Positions 6,030-9,641 of a DNA stretch of 9,641 bases are shown in pieces. The notes beneath the pieces are model-generated. The model had not been told where the DNA came from. It made no database searches and saw only the letters and a program-made list of their open reading frames with translations. This DNA is from Rhodospirillaceae bacterium (GTDB lineage Bacteria; Pseudomonadota; Alphaproteobacteria; JABSOH01): assembly GCA_020629355.1 (NCBI GenBank), contig JAHDDM010000028.1, positions 1 through 9,641 on the forward strand. The letters run 5' to 3'. Position 1 is the stretch's first letter; the number at the start of each line of letters is the position of its first letter. The position numbers and the translations under genes were made by a program.

Positions 6030-6599
6030 ATGTTGATCAATCCTGCCTATGCCCAAACAGCCCAAGCCGGTGGCGGCGATATGTTCGGTATATTCATGCC
6101 GATGATTCTCATCTTTGCAATCATGTATTTCCTGCTGATCAGACCTCAGCAAAAGAAACAGAAGCAGCACCAAGCCAAACTTGCCGCAGTGAAGCGCGGA
6201 GATAAAGTCGTCACTGGCGGCGGTATTTATGGCACAGTCCGTAAGGTTTCCGATGAAGGCCGCCTTCAAGTCGAGATTGCCAAAGGCATCGAAGTCGAAG
6301 TTGCCTCTAGCACCCTCATGGATGTTGTGCTGAAACCAGACCCGCAAGCCGCCGCACAACAGGCGGCCTCTAGCGGTGGCTTCATGGGTAAACTGTTCGG
6401 CGGCGGCAAAAAGGCTGAAGAACCTGCTCCTGACAAAGAATCAAAGAAAACTGCTAAAGATAAAGATTCCTCCGAAGCGGATACCGAAAAACCACCAAAA
6501 AAGAAGAAAAAGAAAGCCAAGACTCCTGCCGCTAAAAAGGACAAAGCCGAAGCAACGGATACCAATAGCGACGATTCCACGACAGAAACCAAAGCGTAA
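6030..6599 (+). CDS. yajC: Preprotein translocase accessory subunit YajC with long charged tail
   Basis: A small inner-membrane protein that associates with SecD and SecF and with the SecYEG channel. The 189-residue product starts at the ATG at 6030, preceded by a strong GAGAGA site. An in-frame GTG at 5988 would fall before the predicted transcription start and is rejected. The sequence opens with the alphaproteobacterial MLINPAYAQ segment, followed by one membrane helix (about 19-38), the signature LLIRPQQKKQKQH (35-47) and the conserved RGDKVVTGGGIYGTV block (56-70). The family core ends near residue 104. Residues 105-189 form an Ala/Gly linker and then a Lys/Glu/Asp/Thr-rich tail with six consecutive lysines, making the protein much longer than the roughly 110 residues of E. 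coli YajC. The tail is probably disordered. secD follows after 18 bases. Confidence 0.93.
   Translation: MLINPAYAQTAQAGGGDMFGIFMPMILIFAIMYFLLIRPQQKKQKQHQAKLAAVKRGDKVVTGGGIYGTVRKVSDEGRLQVEIAKGIEVEVASSTLMDVVLKPDPQAAAQQAASSGGFMGKLFGGGKKAEEPAPDKESKKTAKDKDSSEADTEKPPKKKKKKAKTPAAKKDKAEATDTNSDDSTTETKA
6497..6503 (+). other. A AAA AAG slippery heptamer in the yajC tail
   Basis: The heptamer is in the exact register (A AAA AAG) of the dnaX -1 frameshift site, reading Pro-Lys-Lys at codons 156-158. A -1 slip would add ten residues and stop at the TAA at 6533-6535, giving a product of about 168 residues instead of 189. A second lysine-coding A run follows at 6507-6511. It may simply be a by-product of the poly-lysine tail. 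Confidence 0.3.
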
Positions 6600-6617
6600 C
6601 ACGCCGCTTAATCTCTT

Positions 6618-8162
6618 ATGCTTAGAGTTTCTTTCTTTCGCATCATTGTCGTAGCGATTGTGCTGCTGGGTTCAGTGCTGCTTTTGCTGCCGAATCTGTT
6701 GGATCGGCAGTCCGTCAGTTTTCTGCCCGCCAGTATCCAGCAGCTACAGCTTAGATTAGGTCTTGACCTGCAAGGCGGCTCGTCTTTATTGCTTGAGGTT
6801 GATGAGGCTGCAGTCCGCCAAAGCCGCATGGAGACCCTCGAAGGGCACGTCCGCACCGCTTTACGCAGCGAAAAATACGGCTATCGTGACCTGAAAGCAG
6901 GCAGCGATACGGTGCGCTTTACCTTACGCGAAGACTATAATCCTGGTGATGCTGAACAGCTATTGCGTAAGGAAATTGCCGAGATCATTATCGAACGTGA
7001 AGGCAGGGTCTTTCAGATTGGTTTTGATCAACTACGTTGGGACAACGAGCTGAAACAGGTGATCGGTCAAACCATCGAGGTCATCCGCCGCCGTGTAGAC
7101 GAAACTGGTACGAATGAACCTACAATCCAACAACAAGGTCGCTTGCGGATTCTGGTGCAACTGCCTGGCCTTGATGATCCAGAGCGGTTGAAAAACCTGC
7201 TTGGACGCACGGCACAGATGAACTTCCATCTGGTAGATTCTCGTGGCCTGCAAGGCACACGGCCTTTTCCTGGCTCCATGGCCTTATCGAATGCTGATGA
7301 TGGTAATCTGATTGCTGTCCAGAGGCGCGTCATGGTTAGTGGCGAGCATCTCGAAGATTCTCAAGCGACTTTTCAGGATAATCAGCCAGTGGTGAGCTTT
7401 CGCTTCAATCAAACTGGCGGTCAACGTTTCGGGCGTGTCACCGCCGACAATGTCAACGAGCGTCTCGCGATTGTTCTTGATGGCACGGTCATTAGCGCAC
7501 CGAATATCAACGAGCCGATTCTTGGCGGCTCAGGAATCATTCAAGGCAGCTTTAGTGTTGCAGAAGCACAGGACTTATCTCTGCTCTTGCGCGCTGGCGC
7601 ATTACCTGCCCCGATTAACATCATCGAAGAACGCACTGTAGGCCCTACCCTTGGTGCTGATTCCCTTTCGGGCGGCAAATGGGCGGCCTCCATCGGACTG
7701 GCTCTGGTGGCGGCATTGATGATCGCCAGCTACGGTGTCTTTGGTCTGCTCGCCATTGTGGCTCTTGCAGCGAATTTACTACTATTAGTCGCCCTGCTTT
7801 CAGCCCTGCAAGCAACCCTTACCCTACCGGGACTTGCTGGTATCGCGCTGACTATCGGCATGTCTGTGGATGCCAACGTCCTGATTTTTGAACGTATCCG
7901 CGAAGAACTCCGTAATGGAAAATCACCACCTTCGGCGATTAACAGCGGCTTCGATAAAGCATTCGTCACCATCGTTGATGCCAATATCACCACCCTCATC
8001 GCCGCCGTGTGCCTGTATATCTTTGGACTTGGCGCAATTCGAGGCTTCGCGGTCACATTAACCTTCGGGATTTTGGCCTCGATGTTCACGGCTATCCTGT
8101 TCACCCGCTTGATGATTGTTCTCTGGTATAATCGGGTGCGCCCAAAACAGATGGTTATATAA
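6618..8162 (+). CDS. secD: Protein translocase subunit SecD
   Basis: An RND-superfamily membrane protein that, with SecF, uses the proton gradient to pull exported proteins off the SecYEG channel on the periplasmic side. The 514 residues fit the alphaproteobacterial form. Membrane helix 1 is at about 8-28, followed by LGLDLQGG (47-54), the large periplasmic P1 region with RRVDETGTNEPTIQQQG (158-174) and the NERLAIVLDGTVISAPNI block (280-297). Five more helices lie at about 355-500. GMSVDANVLIFERIREE (414-430) is the conserved helix 4 motif, with D418 corresponding to the proton-conducting aspartate. The ATG at 6618 lacks a clear ribosome binding site, so translation may be coupled to yajC, 18 bases upstream. 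secF follows after one base. Confidence 0.97.
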   Translation: MLRVSFFRIIVVAIVLLGSVLLLLPNLLDRQSVSFLPASIQQLQLRLGLDLQGGSSLLLEVDEAAVRQSRMETLEGHVRTALRSEKYGYRDLKAGSDTVRFTLREDYNPGDAEQLLRKEIAEIIIEREGRVFQIGFDQLRWDNELKQVIGQTIEVIRRRVDETGTNEPTIQQQGRLRILVQLPGLDDPERLKNLLGRTAQMNFHLVDSRGLQGTRPFPGSMALSNADDGNLIAVQRRVMVSGEHLEDSQATFQDNQPVVSFRFNQTGGQRFGRVTADNVNERLAIVLDGTVISAPNINEPILGGSGIIQGSFSVAEAQDLSLLLRAGALPAPINIIEERTVGPTLGADSLSGGKWAASIGLALVAALMIASYGVFGLLAIVALAANLLLLVALLSALQATLTLPGLAGIALTIGMSVDANVLIFERIREELRNGKSPPSAINSGFDKAFVTIVDANITTLIAAVCLYIFGLGAIRGFAVTLTFGILASMFTAILFTRLMIVLWYNRVRPKQMVI

Positions 8163-8163
8163 G

Positions 8164-9075
8164 ATGAAGCTGCTGAAACTCGTTCCTGCTGAGACCAATA
8201 TCAATTTCCTTGGAATGCGGCGGGTCGCAATGGTCATTTCGTGTGTTCTGCTGCTCGCGAGTGCTGGACTGCTGGTAACGCGGGGTCTAAACCTTGGGAT
8301 TGATTTCGCAGGCGGGGTCTTGCTCGAGGTAGAACTTCAAAAACCCGAGCCTATCGCCGATATACGCGCCACACTAGAGGCACTACCCATTGGCGAGACC
8401 ACCATTCAGGAATTTGGCGCATCAGAAATTCTGCTGTTGCGCTTCGTTCCTGAAGGTACGGAAAGCAATGCGGCTCAGATGGGGATTACTGCGGTAAAAG
8501 AAGCTCTTGCCGATAGGGTCAAGGACTTCAGGCGCACCGAAATGGTCGGGCCTTCCATCGGTGCGGAATTGCAAATTCAGGCTCTTGAAGCCATTGGCCT
8601 CGCGCTGTTGCTGTTGATGGTCTATATCTGGCTACGCTTCGAGTGGCAATTCAGCATCGGCGCCATTCTGGCCTTGGGACATGATATTATCCTGATGCTC
8701 GGTTTTTATGCCTTGAGCGGAATCGAGTTTAACCTTAGCAGTATTGCGGCTTTATTAACCATTGCAGGCTATTCCATCAATGATACCGTGGTCATCTATG
8801 ATCGGGTGCGCGAGGATATTCGCCGCTTCAAGTCCACCAGCTTCATTGATATTCTGAATTTCGCCGTCAATCATACCCTATCGCGCACGGTAATGACCTC
8901 GGTAACGACGTTAATTGCGCTGGTGTCTCTGGCTGTATTCGGTGGCAGTATCATACAGGATTTTGCTCTGGCACTGATTGTCGGGGTAATCGCTGGAACG
9001 TACTCTTCCGTATTTCTGGCGGTTCTGTTCTTACTGTATGCCGAACCCAAACGCGCCGATATGGACAATGCCTAG
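8164..9075 (+). CDS. secF: Protein translocase subunit SecF
   Basis: Partner of SecD in the proton-driven export complex. The start is the ATG at 8164, one base after the secD stop. A longer frame from 8116 would overlap secD and add unrelated residues. The 303-residue protein has helix 1 (about 21-38), the signature LNLGIDFAGGVLLE (42-55), a periplasmic domain ending near VGPSIGAEL (128-136), and five further helices from about 138 to 291. AGYSINDTVVIYDRVRED (201-218) contains D207, the counterpart of the conserved SecF aspartate. The C-terminus is short and charged. Spacing and order yajC-secD-secF indicate one operon, continued by the overlapping oxidase gene. Confidence 0.97.
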   Translation: MKLLKLVPAETNINFLGMRRVAMVISCVLLLASAGLLVTRGLNLGIDFAGGVLLEVELQKPEPIADIRATLEALPIGETTIQEFGASEILLLRFVPEGTESNAAQMGITAVKEALADRVKDFRRTEMVGPSIGAELQIQALEAIGLALLLLMVYIWLRFEWQFSIGAILALGHDIILMLGFYALSGIEFNLSSIAALLTIAGYSINDTVVIYDRVREDIRRFKSTSFIDILNFAVNHTLSRTVMTSVTTLIALVSLAVFGGSIIQDFALALIVGVIAGTYSSVFLAVLFLLYAEPKRADMDNA

Positions 9076-9641
9076 AGTACAAGAATTTCTAGCATCATCT
9101 GGCATTCCTTGCGCTGAAAATCCTCAAAGCTACCTGACCGAAGAAGCCTATGGCACCCATGCTGAAGCATTGGCTGTCGCCCTGCCTGAAAATACTGCAC
9201 AGGTGGTACAGCTGGTTCGATTCGCCGCCGAACATAACATTGCCCTCGTGCCACAAGGCGGCAACAGCAATCGGACTCGCGCGGCTATCCCCGAACCTCA
9301 CCGCGACAGTATCGTGATCAATATGCGCAATATGCGCGCACTTACGGTAGATTCCAGCACCATCACCGCCGATGCTGGCTGCACCTTAGCCGAAGTACAG
9401 GCTGCCGCCGATAACACAGACCAGATATTCGGCGTTGACCTAGGCGCGCGCGACTGGTGCCAAATTGGCGGCAATATCGCCACCAACGCTGGCGGAATGC
9501 AGTGTATCCGCTACGGCAATATGCGCGAGCAGATCTTGGGACTGGAAATCGTTACCCCAGAGGGGACGGTTCTGAATATGATGACTGCCCTGCAAAAAAA
9601 CAATACTGGCTATGACCTGAAACAGCTCTATATCGGCTCTG
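9068..9641 (+). CDS. FAD-linked oxidase/dehydrogenase, D-2-hydroxyacid type, cut by window end
   Basis: The first 191 codons of a flavoprotein of the FAD_binding_4 (PCMH-type) superfamily that includes D-2-hydroxyglutarate dehydrogenase, D-lactate dehydrogenase and glycolate oxidase GlcD. Such enzymes oxidise 2-hydroxyacids and pass electrons to a carrier. Visible FAD-domain blocks are ALVPQGGNS (at about 60), a GCTLAEVQAAAD segment, IGGNIATNAGG followed by RYGNMREQILGLEIV, and NTGYDLKQLYIGS at the window edge. The last blocks are most like the D-2-hydroxyglutarate dehydrogenase branch. The usual glycine-rich turn after PQGGN is replaced by SNRTRAAIPE, an unusual variation. The start ATG at 9068 overlaps the end of secF by eight bases, so the two are probably co-translated. 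The substrate-binding C-terminal half lies outside the window, so the substrate is open. Confidence 0.88.
   Translation, partial: MPRVQEFLASSGIPCAENPQSYLTEEAYGTHAEALAVALPENTAQVVQLVRFAAEHNIALVPQGGNSNRTRAAIPEPHRDSIVINMRNMRALTVDSSTITADAGCTLAEVQAAADNTDQIFGVDLGARDWCQIGGNIATNAGGMQCIRYGNMREQILGLEIVTPEGTVLNMMTALQKNNTGYDLKQLYIGS

Noticed and set aside
6376..6654. A 92-codon plus-strand frame within yajC
   Set aside because: It is the +1 reading of the lysine-rich tail, producing an arginine/lysine/proline string with no start signals or family features.
8116..8163. Upstream in-frame start extending SecF into the secD end
   Set aside because: The ATG at 8164 gives a typical SecF N-terminus one base after the secD stop; the extension only re-reads secD codons.

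Overview
The window reads as a chromosomal piece of an alphaproteobacterium with roughly balanced base composition. The evidence is: an atpI-atpB F0 head separate from any F1 genes; an iron-type superoxide dismutase with the alphaproteobacterial style of metal-ligand blocks; a full GlnD; and a YajC with a short N-terminus followed by SecD and SecF as two separate proteins. Finer placement (a marine SAR116- or Rhodospirillales-like lineage is possible) is a guess and cannot be shown from these bases.

Layout. On the minus strand, read right to left: sodB (3339-2740), atpI (2736-2392, 3 bases after sodB), then atpB (794-42), with the ribosome binding site of the next gene, presumably atpE, at the left edge. 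Between atpI and atpB, on the opposite strand, sits an unexpected gene: a complete FGGY-family sugar kinase (1137-2411). Its 3' end overlaps the end of atpI by 20 bases, and its upstream spacer (795-1136) holds several inverted and direct repeats. On the plus strand, divergent from sodB, come glnD (3399-5960), yajC (6030-6599), secD (6618-8162), secF (8164-9075) and the first 574 bases of a FAD-linked oxidase (9068 to the window end).

How the genes work together. AtpI and AtpB build the F0 proton channel. YajC, SecD and SecF form the accessory complex that uses the proton gradient to finish protein export through SecYEG. GlnD is the glutamine-sensing enzyme that modifies PII. The kinase has no pathway partner in the window and is best seen as an accessory insertion that splits the usual atpI-atpB neighbourhood and probably forces atpB to use its own promoter.

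Nothing here amounts to a new multi-gene system. The most interesting parts are the kinase insertion and the repeat-rich spacer in front of it, including a perfect 18-base-arm palindrome. Smaller points are a well-formed promoter overlapping the glnD stop codon, a dnaX-type slippery heptamer in register in the yajC tail, and an altered glycine loop in the terminal oxidase.
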